In this document: positions 25,144 to 32,557 of the stretch, piece by piece | Layout of the letters: each line of letters begins with the position of its first letter | How positions within the stretch are numbered: position 1 is the stretch's first letter | NCBI GenBank assembly: GCA_001304995.1 | Contig: BBZU01000015.1 | Span: 1 to 63,292 of the forward strand | From: Clostridia bacterium UC5.1-1D10 | GTDB lineage: Bacteria > Bacillota > Clostridia > Lachnospirales > Anaerotignaceae | DNA: 63,292 nt | Direction: 5' to 3' | The notes under the pieces: model-generated | Told to the model about the DNA's origin: nothing | The model's input: only the letters and a program-made list of their open reading frames with translations | Database searches by the model: none | Program-made: the position numbers and the translations under genes

Positions 25144-25494
25144 CTTCATATAAATTGATTAGAACTCACTGCTATTTTATCCAGAAATTGTAAGTTCTGC
25201 AATAGGGACTTCCATATTTTAACAGTTTCTTTATACCATTAATGCCAAAATATGTAAAAATATAGCATTTTTTCTCCATTTTCTGTGGAATTTTTCAGTC
25301 TCTAACCCCATGAAATCAAGTGATTCCGTCAATGAAGCACAACTTTCCACCACATGCGGATGGCAATCGGTTAATTTTTCACAGAAGTATACAATGTGCA
25401 TTTTTATTTGCATTCTACTGAATTATATTCTTTTAAATGTAAATAATTTCATTTATTTTATCTAAAAATCCCTCTATTCTTTTTTACCATACGA
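25144..25494. other. AT-rich gene-free stretch
   Basis: It holds the promoter region of symporter copy 2 (candidate -10 elements GGATAAAAT and GGTATAAAG on the minus strand) and otherwise no frame, repeat or known RNA that I can support. Confidence 0.35.
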
Positions 25495-25524
25495 AAAAAG
25501 TGTGGAAAAAATTCCACACTTTTT
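25495..25524 (-). terminator. intrinsic terminator after the EEP-family gene
   Basis: AAAAAGTGTGGAA and TTCCACACTTTTT form the stem, with a T tract on the minus strand. Confidence 0.85.
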
Positions 25525-25537
25525 CAAAAACCATGCT

Positions 25538-26616
25538 TTATTTTAAAATTTCTTTCAGCTGGAAAGTCATCACCAAAGGATTATGATCAGAAAATTCATA
25601 TCCTGTATCAATGACTTCCAGATTTTCGCAAACCACATTATCGGAAATCAAAAATCCGTCCACAGTTGCCTGGAAAGAGGTTTCAGGATCATAGGGAATA
25701 TCGGTATAACGGGTACTCTGGGGCATATCCGCCTTCTGTTCATCCGTCAATGTATCCATGGCAACGGTGAAACCTTCCGGCAGCATTTCTCTGGGGAAAA
25801 TGTGCGCCCAACTGTATGCTTCCCCTTCTTGGGACTTCTCGCGCATTTCATGATTAAAGTCGCCGCCGCAGACAACATAATTGCCCTTTTCCCGTTCTGC
25901 CGCCATGTCCGCTGCCAGCATGCCAATCTGACCTGCCCGCACAGAATCATCATGTCCATAAGCAGAAAGATGTACATGATACAGGCAGAGATATTTCCCA
26001 TTTTCCACGGGAATCTTCACCACTTGATAGCAGCGATCCAGATCCAGCAGTTTTTTGAAACCTTCCTGAATGGGCAGGCTTCTTCTGATGGCACTTTCTA
26101 TGGGATAGGATGAAAAAACAGCCATGCCTGACAGAGATTTCCCATGTGGCTCCCAAGGCGGCACCATCAAATAAGCAGAATCATAATTGACAGCAAATGT
26201 AGTGTCCTGTGCCGGAAAAATTTCTTTCAACATACCATATTCATTGATATGATGGCTTCTGGTGGAATTCAAATCCACTTCCTGAAACAGAGCAAAATCC
26301 GGTGAAATTTCTGCTATTTCCTCCCCTGCCCCCTTCGCACAGGCTACCACGCTTTCTGGACTTTCCGCGACAGATTGTTTTCCGCCGTCCATAAAAAACG
26401 TAAATTCGGGCGTATATGCCCCAAAACCAATGTTGTAGCTGGAAATCGTGTAAGATTGTTCTTCTTTCAGTACATGATTTTCTGTTTTTTCTCGATTCCC
26501 GTTTCTTTCCCGTCAGGAATCCGGTGATATGTCAGCAGTACATAAGCAGCATAGCCCAACACTGCCGCCACTGCGATACCGCCGCATAATGCCGCAATCT
26601 TCTTTTTTCTTCCCAA
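25538..26616 (-). CDS. membrane-anchored endonuclease/exonuclease/phosphatase family protein (frameshifted near the 5' end)
   Basis: A Mg2+-dependent phosphodiesterase fold with FQEVDLNSTRSH, CLYHVHLSAYGHD, GGDFNHEM and the terminal SDHNPLVM motifs. The conserved start is out of frame: a TTG at 26616, seven bases after AGGAGG, begins MGRKKKIAALCGGIAVA with one membrane helix. The frame breaks in a run of six T (26485-26490, plus strand). Adding one base gives TENHVLKEEQSYTISSYNIGFGAY joined to the catalytic domain, 359 residues in all. It lies 12 bases after an amidohydrolase gene and is likely co-transcribed. The substrate (DNA, phospholipid or sugar phosphate) is not determined. Confidence 0.82.
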
Positions 26617-26628
26617 ACTTTCTCCTCC

Positions 26629-28185
26629 TTATGCCTGATAAATGGTCTGACCGTCTTTGACCGTCATCATGACCTGTATGTTTCGTATATCATTGGGTTC
26701 TGCCGTCATAGGATCTTTGTCCAGCACCACAAAGTCTGCTCGTTTGCCGGGAGCGATGGTGCCTTTTTCCTGTTCTTCGCCGTACTGCTTTGCCGCATTA
26801 ATGGTAATGGCCTGCAAAGCTTCATAAACAGACAGCTTCTGTTCTCCGCCCAGCACAACGCCGTTCTTCGTTTTCCGGTTCACAGCACACCATACTGTTT
26901 CCATCATGTCTGGTAAAATCACGGGGGAATCTTGGTGAAGTGTGAAAGAAATCTGGTTTTCCTTAGCATCTCTCACGGGACTGATACGTCTTGCCCGCTC
27001 TACGCCCAGATTTTCCATATGCACATCTCCCCAGTGGTACACATGCGCAAGGAAAAAGGATGGTGTAATGCCCAATCTTGCCATTTCTTCCACCTGATCG
27101 TAACGGATGATCTGGCCATGAATCAAAACAGGGCGGATACCAGGCCCCCATTTCTTCGTCACTTTCTCATATACCCGCAGATACTGATCGGCGGCTGCAT
27201 CCCCATTGGCATGCATCAAAAGCTGCTGCTGTTCCCGCACAGCCCGTTCCACCAGTGGTTCCAGTTCTTCATCGGAGTACATAGGATAGCCCTTGGTGCC
27301 ATCGGTATAAGGCTTTGTCACCCATGCCGTCTTGCTCTGGGGAGAACCATCCAGCAGGGCTTTATATCCTCCCACTTTCAAATGATGATCGTAAGTCCCT
27401 TTGCAGGAAGGAAAAGCGTCAATGAGTTCCGGACTATTTTTCAAATCCATGTAAGCTACTACATCCAGCCACAGACGGTTCTGTTCATACAGCATGGCAT
27501 AGATGCCTTTGATCTGCTCCACAAACATCCCTTCCTGAACAGTGGTAATACCTTTTGAGGCATATAAATGCTGTGCTTTTTCAAAAGAAGATATCAATTC
27601 CGCTCCTGTGGGCAGAGGAAACTTGTCCATATTCTGAATGAGGGCGTTTTCTTCCAGCAAACCTGCCGCAAAATCAATGCGGCCACCATCTGGGTCAGGG
27701 GTTTTATCCGTAATGCCCAATTCTGCCAGTCCCATGGAATTGAGTACACCGGAATGACCAGAAGTATGCTGAATGAGCAGTGGATGTTCCTCTGTGATTC
27801 CATCCAGAAATGCTTTTTCCGGCAAATGCTTCTCTTTCAGATTTCCGTGATTGATGCCTTTCGCAAGCACCCATTTCCCTGCCGGCACCTGATTTTCTCG
27901 GATGAAATTTTCTATCCGTTCTTTCACTTCCACAAAAGAGGAAGCCTCTGCCAAATCTACCTGAAGCATACCGTTTGCTACACCCATCAAATGGCTATGG
28001 CTGTCAATAAATGCCGGCAGCATGGTCTTTCCTTCCAAATCCACAACTTTCTCCGCGTCTTTTTCCAGCTCCGCTCTTTTGCCCACTGCCTGAATCCGTC
28101 CATTTTCCACCAGTACCGCTTCCGCCACGGACACACCCGGCTCCATGGTATAGATGGTTCCGCCTGTATATAATGTCCCTTTCAT
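26629..28185 (-). CDS. amidohydrolase family protein, YtcJ-like
   Basis: A 518-residue metal-dependent hydrolase of the YtcJ/LAF3 group. It has an N-terminal beta-sandwich start (GGTIYTMEPGVSVAEAV), the metal-binding pair in IDSHSHL near residue 62, a carboxylated-lysine-region barrel with LIQHTSGHSGVLNS, LLMHANGDAAADQYL and FTLHQDSPV, and a C-terminal return to the sandwich (ADFVVLDKDP). It is cytoplasmic and acts on an unknown amide or ester. Start after CAGGAGG. A 14-base palindrome in the promoter region hints at regulation. Confidence 0.87.
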   Translation of the reverse strand: MKGTLYTGGTIYTMEPGVSVAEAVLVENGRIQAVGKRAELEKDAEKVVDLEGKTMLPAFIDSHSHLMGVANGMLQVDLAEASSFVEVKERIENFIRENQVPAGKWVLAKGINHGNLKEKHLPEKAFLDGITEEHPLLIQHTSGHSGVLNSMGLAELGITDKTPDPDGGRIDFAAGLLEENALIQNMDKFPLPTGAELISSFEKAQHLYASKGITTVQEGMFVEQIKGIYAMLYEQNRLWLDVVAYMDLKNSPELIDAFPSCKGTYDHHLKVGGYKALLDGSPQSKTAWVTKPYTDGTKGYPMYSDEELEPLVERAVREQQQLLMHANGDAAADQYLRVYEKVTKKWGPGIRPVLIHGQIIRYDQVEEMARLGITPSFFLAHVYHWGDVHMENLGVERARRISPVRDAKENQISFTLHQDSPVILPDMMETVWCAVNRKTKNGVVLGGEQKLSVYEALQAITINAAKQYGEEQEKGTIAPGKRADFVVLDKDPMTAEPNDIRNIQVMMTVKDGQTIYQA

Positions 28186-28217
28186 TTCTCCGCCTCCTGT
28201 CCCACCTTTTTTATAAT

Positions 28218-28231
28218 GGTATTATGATACC
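28218..28231 (-). promoter_or_regulatory. palindrome in the amidohydrolase promoter region
   Basis: GGTATTATGATACC (GGTATCATAATACC on the minus strand) overlaps a possible -10 element 33 bases before the start codon, as an operator would. Confidence 0.35.
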
Positions 28232-28337
28232 ACAAAAAAATGAAATTCCATGTCTTTTTACAAAAAAATTTTATTTTTCTTATGAAAACATTTATAAATA
28301 GGTAAGAAAACTATTATTTTCAAAATCAAACAAAGAA

Positions 28338-28380
28338 AAAGCCGAAACTCCATATCTGAAATAAGGAGTTTCGACTTCTT
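28338..28380 (-). terminator. intrinsic terminator after the NifX-like gene
   Basis: GTCGAAACTCC pairs with GGAGTTTCGGC, followed by TTTTTC on the minus strand. Confidence 0.8.
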
Positions 28381-28403
28381 ATAGATTTCAAAAAATATGA
28401 TAA

Positions 28404-28808
28404 TTAGTGACCGCAGTGGCCGCCGCAATGGTGGTCATGTTCACCACAGTTTTCATGGTCATGATGATGATGGTCTGCACATTCTGCGTTAGCATTGAAT
28501 ACCAATGTGCCTGCCAGATAATCTTCAACCACTTTTCTGGTTTCGCCTGTTACGCCGCCGAATACTGCAATGTTTTTCTGTGCCAGTGCCATTTTTGCGC
28601 CGCCGCCGATGCCGCCGCAGATCAGAACTGTTGCACCCTGTACTACCAGGAAGTCAGCCAGCAGGCTATGACCGCTGCCGTTTGTGGATACGATTTCTTC
28701 AGACAGGATTTTGCCGTCTTCTACGGTAAAGATCTGGAACTGTTCTGTATGACCAAAATGCTGGAATACCTGGCCGTTTTCATAAGTAACTGCTACTCTT
28801 GTTTTCAT
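28404..28808 (-). CDS. NifX/NifB-like iron-molybdenum cluster-binding protein with His/Cys metal-binding tail
   Basis: A 134-residue protein whose first ~110 residues match the dinitrogenase iron-molybdenum cofactor family (VAVTYENGQVFQHFGHTEQF, SLLADFLVVQGATVLICGGIG). The last ~24 residues are almost entirely His, Asp, Cys and Gly, a metal-chelating tail. Non-nitrogen-fixing anaerobes carry such proteins next to Mrp ATPases, where they probably bind or carry Fe-S or metal centres. It lies 12 bases downstream of the Mrp gene and is third in the operon. Confidence 0.85.
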   Translation of the reverse strand: MKTRVAVTYENGQVFQHFGHTEQFQIFTVEDGKILSEEIVSTNGSGHSLLADFLVVQGATVLICGGIGGGAKMALAQKNIAVFGGVTGETRKVVEDYLAGTLVFNANAECADHHHHDHENCGEHDHHCGGHCGH

Positions 28809-28820
28809 GACATTTCCTCC

Positions 28821-29645
28821 TTACATTTTTTCCAAAAAGTCAATCATGGGATTCAGCCATTCACCTTCATAGCTTTCTGCTTCCCCATTGTCACATCTTG
28901 CAGCGATTTCAGGATTAATGGGCAGTTTACATACAACAGGAATGTTGTGTTTTGCCGCGATTTCTTCGATATGGCTTTCACCGAAGATCTGATGTTTCTT
29001 GCCACAGTCAGGACAGACGAAATAAGACATATTTTCTACGATACCCAGAATAGGCACGTTCATCATTTCTGCCATTTTTACTGCTTTGTCAACGATCATG
29101 CCAACCAGTTCCTGAGGGGAAGTTACGATGATGATGCCGTCGATGGCGATGGACTGGAATACAGTCAGGGGAACATCACCTGTTCCGGGGGGCATATCGA
29201 TGAACATATATTCTTCATTTTCCCATACAACATCACGCCAGAACTGTTTTACGGTTTCCGCAATAACGGGACCTCTCCATACAACGGGGTCTGTTTCGTT
29301 ATCCAGCAGCAGGTTTACGGACATCACGTCAATGCCTGTTTTTGTTTTGCAGGGCATCATACCCAGTTCAGTGCCGTAAGCTTTTTCTTTCATGCCAAAA
29401 GCCTTTGGAATGGAAGGGCCTGTAATATCTGCATCCAGAATGGCTGTCTGTTTGCCTTTTCTCTGTGTCAGTACTGCCAGTGTGCTGGTAACCATGGATT
29501 TACCAACGCCGCCTTTGCCGCTGACAACGCCGATAACTTTCTTAATGCTGCTGTGGGGATTTGGTGCTACCAAAAAATCCGCAGGTTTGCGGTTGCCGCA
29601 GTTAGAGGAGCAGCTGCCGCAGTTATGGGAACAATTTTCGCTCAT
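28821..29645 (-). CDS. Mrp/NBP35 family Fe-S cluster carrier ATPase
   Basis: A 274-residue ParA-like P-loop ATPase (GVVSGKGGVGKSMVTS, deviant Walker A with signature Lys, near residue 45). A Cys-rich N-terminal extension (CSHNCGSCSSNC) and the CPDCGKK pair near 215 suit Fe-S cluster binding as in NBP35/ApbC. It is cytoplasmic and likely loads Fe-S clusters onto target enzymes. The start overlaps the DUF134 gene stop by four bases. The XDH-type Fe-S enzyme encoded 5 kb away could be one client; that is inference. Confidence 0.9.
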   Translation of the reverse strand: MSENCSHNCGSCSSNCGNRKPADFLVAPNPHSSIKKVIGVVSGKGGVGKSMVTSTLAVLTQRKGKQTAILDADITGPSIPKAFGMKEKAYGTELGMMPCKTKTGIDVMSVNLLLDNETDPVVWRGPVIAETVKQFWRDVVWENEEYMFIDMPPGTGDVPLTVFQSIAIDGIIIVTSPQELVGMIVDKAVKMAEMMNVPILGIVENMSYFVCPDCGKKHQIFGESHIEEIAAKHNIPVVCKLPINPEIAARCDNGEAESYEGEWLNPMIDFLEKM

Positions 29646-30013
29646 AAGGTTACATCTCCTTCGTGTTTTTCATCTTTTTTGCAGCAGATAGGATGACATT
29701 TTCTGCCGCAGGGTCTTGCGGTGCCTTCGCAAAGGTCATAGTCGCCACCTTTGATCACAAGCACCTTGCCGTCTACCAGGGACTGAGCCACTTTTCGTCT
29801 GGCGTCGTTATATACCCCCTGCACCGTTGTCCGGGCAACGCCCATCTGTGCCGCGCATTCTTCCTGGGTATATCCCGCCAGATCAATGAGCCGCAGGGTT
29901 TCGTACTCATCTACGGTCATAACCACCTCGCCGGAACATCCGCCGTTCAAAGGCCCGAATCGATTGCTTTTCGGCATAGCGCAAACCCTTCTGCACTTTC
30001 TCGGTCTGGGCAT
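29642..30013 (-). CDS. DUF134 DNA-binding protein, probable regulator of the Mrp-NifX operon
   Basis: A 123-residue protein with a sigma-70 region-4-like helix-turn-helix (TVDEYETLRLIDLAGYTQEECAAQMGVARTTVQ, split here by description: about residues 33-67). It has Cys residues at both ends (CRRVCAM near the start; LCEGTARPCGRKCHPICC near the end) that could hold an Fe-S cluster or metal. The family always sits with Mrp/NifX genes. It is first in the operon, and three CATATG-centred motifs overlap its promoter, so autoregulation by metal or cluster status is a reasonable inference. Confidence 0.85.
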   Translation of the reverse strand: MPRPRKCRRVCAMPKSNRFGPLNGGCSGEVVMTVDEYETLRLIDLAGYTQEECAAQMGVARTTVQGVYNDARRKVAQSLVDGKVLVIKGGDYDLCEGTARPCGRKCHPICCKKDEKHEGDVTL

Positions 30014-30081
30014 ATGACACCTCCTGTTTTCGACATATGTTACTTACTCCTTCAGTATACTCCGTTTATGACATATGTCAA
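30011..30081 (-). promoter_or_regulatory. promoter and repeated GACATATG operator of the DUF134-Mrp-NifX operon
   Basis: On the minus strand TTGACA (30081-30076), 16 bases, TATACT (30059-30054). The palindrome TGACATATGTCA covers the -35 (30069-30080), a second ACATATGTCG lies at 30031-30039 and a third half copy, GTCATATG, overlaps the start codon (30011-30018). Repeats with about 38-base spacing suggest binding by the DUF134 protein. Confidence 0.55.
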
Positions 30082-30129
30082 TATAAATTCTGCATTTTTT
30101 GCGAAACAAACAGCACGAAAAAAAGCCGC

Positions 30130-30289
30130 TGAAAAGCAACTTTCCCTTAAGAAAACGTTGGGGTTCCTTCTCCTTGATTTCTTAATGGAAATTGCGACGG
30201 CTGTCTTCAGAAGAAAACATACCAAATAAAATTTCAGTAAAAATAAGAAAGCTGAAATCCTCTGTATGATAAGGATTTCAGCTTTCTTT
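30130..30289. repeat. 160 bp double-hairpin repeat, copy 1
   Basis: Matches the reverse complement of 36334-36496 over its length at roughly 85-90% identity. Each copy holds two stem-loops: GCAA(A/T)TTCC-CTTAAGAA...TTCTTAA-GGAAATTGC, and the terminator-like AAGAAAGCTGAAATCC...GGATTTCAGCTTTCTT. Here it lies between the permease stop codon (30303) and the DUF134 promoter, so the second hairpin also terminates the permease transcript. Confidence 0.75.
30242..30288 (-). terminator. terminator of the APC permease, inside repeat copy 1
   Basis: AAGAAAGCTGAAATCC and GGATTTCAGCTTTCTT form a 16 bp stem followed by TTTTTACTG on the minus strand. Confidence 0.75.
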
Positions 30290-30302
30290 GTTCTTCTATA
30301 TC

Positions 30303-31664
30303 CTATAAAATCTCTTCTTTTTTCTTGCCCTTCAGCAAACATCCCAGAACCATAGCCACAAGGAAAATGATACCGTAGTAAATGATCTTTTCCCCCAGAG
30401 AAACAATAGCAGCCAACACCATAAACAGACTTGCGCCAATGCCCAACGCCGGCATGATGAACCGCTGCAAAACAGGCAGTTCCTTTTCCTTCCGTATGTG
30501 CATGAAGAAAATGGGGATGTACATGAGGTAAATGGTGATAATAGGCAGTTCAGAACTATCAAAACTGAAATTGCCGAACCAGGATGTTTCCACCAGATTT
30601 GCCCCGTAGAAATAGGTCAGCCACAGAGAAGCCATGAACAGTCCCATGATCGCAGAGTTTGTTGGCATATTTGTCACCTTGTCCACACCGCTGAAAATAT
30701 GGGATGCAGGGCCTTCTCCCCTGTTCGCCATGGCGTAAAAACTGCGGGTGCATGCCATCATCAAACCATTCAACGTCCCAATGCAGGAAATGACAACGAA
30801 CACAAACAGCAGTGTTCCTCCAACATTGGTAAATACTGTGGAGAAGGCAATTTTTGCGCCAGTTTCGCCGCCAGCCATAATGACTTCATTTTCCACAGCT
30901 CCTGCCAGACCTACATAGTACAAAGCATACACAAACACAACAAATACAGAACCAAACATCAGCGCCCGAGGCAGGTTCTTTTTGGAATCCTTCAATTCTG
31001 CGTTAATGCTGGTGGCACAAATCCATCCTTCATAAGCAAAGCAGGTGCCTACCACCGCCGTAAACAAAGGATTTCCGCTGACTTCCACAATGGCGCCGCT
31101 AGTAAAATTCTGTACCATAACGCCATTTCTTAATCCGTAAATGGTACCTACCACCGCCATCAATCCCAAAGGAATCAATTTTGCCACAGTGGTGGTCACC
31201 TGAAATTTCCCTGCCAGCATGGGAGAAATGGCATTGATGGTAAAACTGCCGATCAGATACAGTCCGGCAAGGGTCATTGCCTGAGGGCCGGCGATGTCCC
31301 ATCCCAGCAGAACTGCTGTGTATCTTGCCGTTACCCATGCCACCACAGAAGTCATGGCAGGAAAATAAATAACCGCCATAAACCACGCAAAATAATAGCC
31401 ATATTTTCTGCCCACCATTACTTCCGCATAATCCACAACACCGCTGACTTTTTCATAACGGGTTGCCATAACGGCAAAATTATAGGCGCAGATGATCATC
31501 ACCAGTCCCCCTAAAACCCAGGACAATATCCCCAAGGGCAGATCGCCGCCTGTGGCCAACAATACCTTTTCTGCTTTGAAGAATACGCCGCTGCCGATGA
31601 CGATGCCCACAACCATGGCAATGGCAGTCAGCAGCCCGTACTTCTTCTCCAGTTCTTCCTTCAT
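30303..31664 (-). CDS. APC family amino acid permease
   Basis: A 453-residue membrane protein with 12 predicted helices. The helix-1 signature GIVIGSGVFFKAEKVLLATGG (first part at about 20-32) and helix-6-like GTCFAYEGWICATSINAEL are those of the amino acid/polyamine antiporter superfamily. The ATG at 31664 follows AAAGGG by eight bases; the GTG three codons earlier is too close to it. Located between the inverted repeats with the molybdoenzyme operon, but it has its own promoter region and terminator. The substrate is unknown. Confidence 0.88.
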   Translation of the reverse strand: MKEELEKKYGLLTAIAMVVGIVIGSGVFFKAEKVLLATGGDLPLGILSWVLGGLVMIICAYNFAVMATRYEKVSGVVDYAEVMVGRKYGYYFAWFMAVIYFPAMTSVVAWVTARYTAVLLGWDIAGPQAMTLAGLYLIGSFTINAISPMLAGKFQVTTTVAKLIPLGLMAVVGTIYGLRNGVMVQNFTSGAIVEVSGNPLFTAVVGTCFAYEGWICATSINAELKDSKKNLPRALMFGSVFVVFVYALYYVGLAGAVENEVIMAGGETGAKIAFSTVFTNVGGTLLFVFVVISCIGTLNGLMMACTRSFYAMANRGEGPASHIFSGVDKVTNMPTNSAIMGLFMASLWLTYFYGANLVETSWFGNFSFDSSELPIITIYLMYIPIFFMHIRKEKELPVLQRFIMPALGIGASLFMVLAAIVSLGEKIIYYGIIFLVAMVLGCLLKGKKKEEIL

Positions 31665-31952
31665 ACTTTTCACCCTTTCTTGCTTCGACGCATGTGTGCG
31701 TCACCGCTTTTATGCTTTGTCATGTGAAAGTAAAGATATCATTTTATGATGAGAAAATCAAGTTCCTGAGCAGAAATGCATTGTTCTTTTTGCTATACAT
31801 CATGCACGATATAGGATAAAAATGAGATTCACATGCTATTTTTATATATAAGTCATTCTTTTTGCCTTGATAAAACAAGTTTTTATATAAAATAATAGTA
31901 TTTTTTAGATCAGTTTCTTCCTATTATATATATTATTTTACGGCAAACAAAA
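31665..31952. other. gene-free AT-rich stretch upstream of the permease
   Basis: Contains a small palindrome GACGCATGTGTGCGTC (31687-31702) close to the permease start, a possible operator or leader hairpin, and TTGATT...TATCTT as a weak promoter. The rest is very AT-rich with no frame worth listing. Confidence 0.35.
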
Positions 31953-31982
31953 AAGAGAGTTCTGGTCATTCAGAACTCTCTT
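31953..31982 (-). terminator. intrinsic terminator of the molybdoenzyme operon
   Basis: AAGAGAGTTCTG and CAGAACTCTCTT form a 12 bp stem that starts inside the last codons of the cytidylyltransferase-like gene and is followed by TTTTTTG on the minus strand. Confidence 0.85.
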
Positions 31983-32550
31983 AAATCTTTTTCTCATCTA
32001 TATCATGGAAAGCTTTTTCCTGTTCGCAGTCAAAGACAAACACCTGCTCCCGTGATGCCAGCAGTATTTTTTTGCCGCCCTGATCTCCTTCCAGTGAAAG
32101 GAGCCGCTGTACATACTCCCCGGAAAAAACAGCAGGATTTCCCCACACACCCTGGTGTGCCATACAGCCCATGGCTTTGCCGGAAGGGAGAAAGCCTTCG
32201 ATAAACGCCCCCAGATCTTCCTGTCTTAAAAATGGCTGATCTGCCACGGAAAACAGATAAGCAGCATCCTCTGATATGCCCAAATGCCTGACGGCACAAT
32301 GGATTGAGGAGGCAATGCCTGTTTCCGCCTTCGGATTCCAAATCACTTCCGCTTTCTCTCCAGCCAGTTCCTGTCGAATGGCTTCATGGAAAGTGACCAC
32401 CGCCAGACGCTCCTGCCGCTTCTCTGCCAACGCAGCCATGCGTTCCAGACTGTAACGGTAGAGCTTTTTCCCATTGACGGGATAGAGCAGCTTATTTTCC
32501 CCGAATCGTCTGCTCAATCCCGCCGCCAGTAATATCCAGTGGATTTTCAT
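31981..32550 (-). CDS. MobA/MocA-like nucleotidyltransferase, molybdenum cofactor cytidylyltransferase type
   Basis: A 189-residue GT-A-fold nucleotidyltransferase starting with the nucleotide-binding loop LLAAGLSRRFGENKLL. It has the metal-binding Asp in FSVADQPFL near residue 100 and GNPAVFSGEYV later. MocA attaches CMP to molybdopterin for enzymes of the xanthine oxidase family. The gene follows the XDH large subunit by seven bases, exactly where such a maturase is expected, and has no strong site of its own, suggesting coupling. Confidence 0.85.
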   Translation of the reverse strand: MKIHWILLAAGLSRRFGENKLLYPVNGKKLYRYSLERMAALAEKRQERLAVVTFHEAIRQELAGEKAEVIWNPKAETGIASSIHCAVRHLGISEDAAYLFSVADQPFLRQEDLGAFIEGFLPSGKAMGCMAHQGVWGNPAVFSGEYVQRLLSLEGDQGGKKILLASREQVFVFDCEQEKAFHDIDEKKI

Positions 32551-32557
32551 TTATCAA

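Noticed and set aside
23682-25193. A 503-codon plus-strand frame opposite the second sodium:alanine symporter
   Set aside because: It is the antisense shadow of a well conserved gene; the translation is Cys/Thr/Asp-rich with no domain and no ribosome site.
23079-25300. Glycine riboswitch ahead of the symporters
   Set aside because: The conserved glycine aptamer cores are absent in both leaders; only simple hairpins are present.
30052-30342. A 96-codon minus-strand frame, and the similar 86-codon plus-strand frame at 36281, as a protein family
   Set aside because: Both are translations of the 160 bp hairpin repeat; they lack ribosome sites and their likeness comes from the DNA repeat itself.
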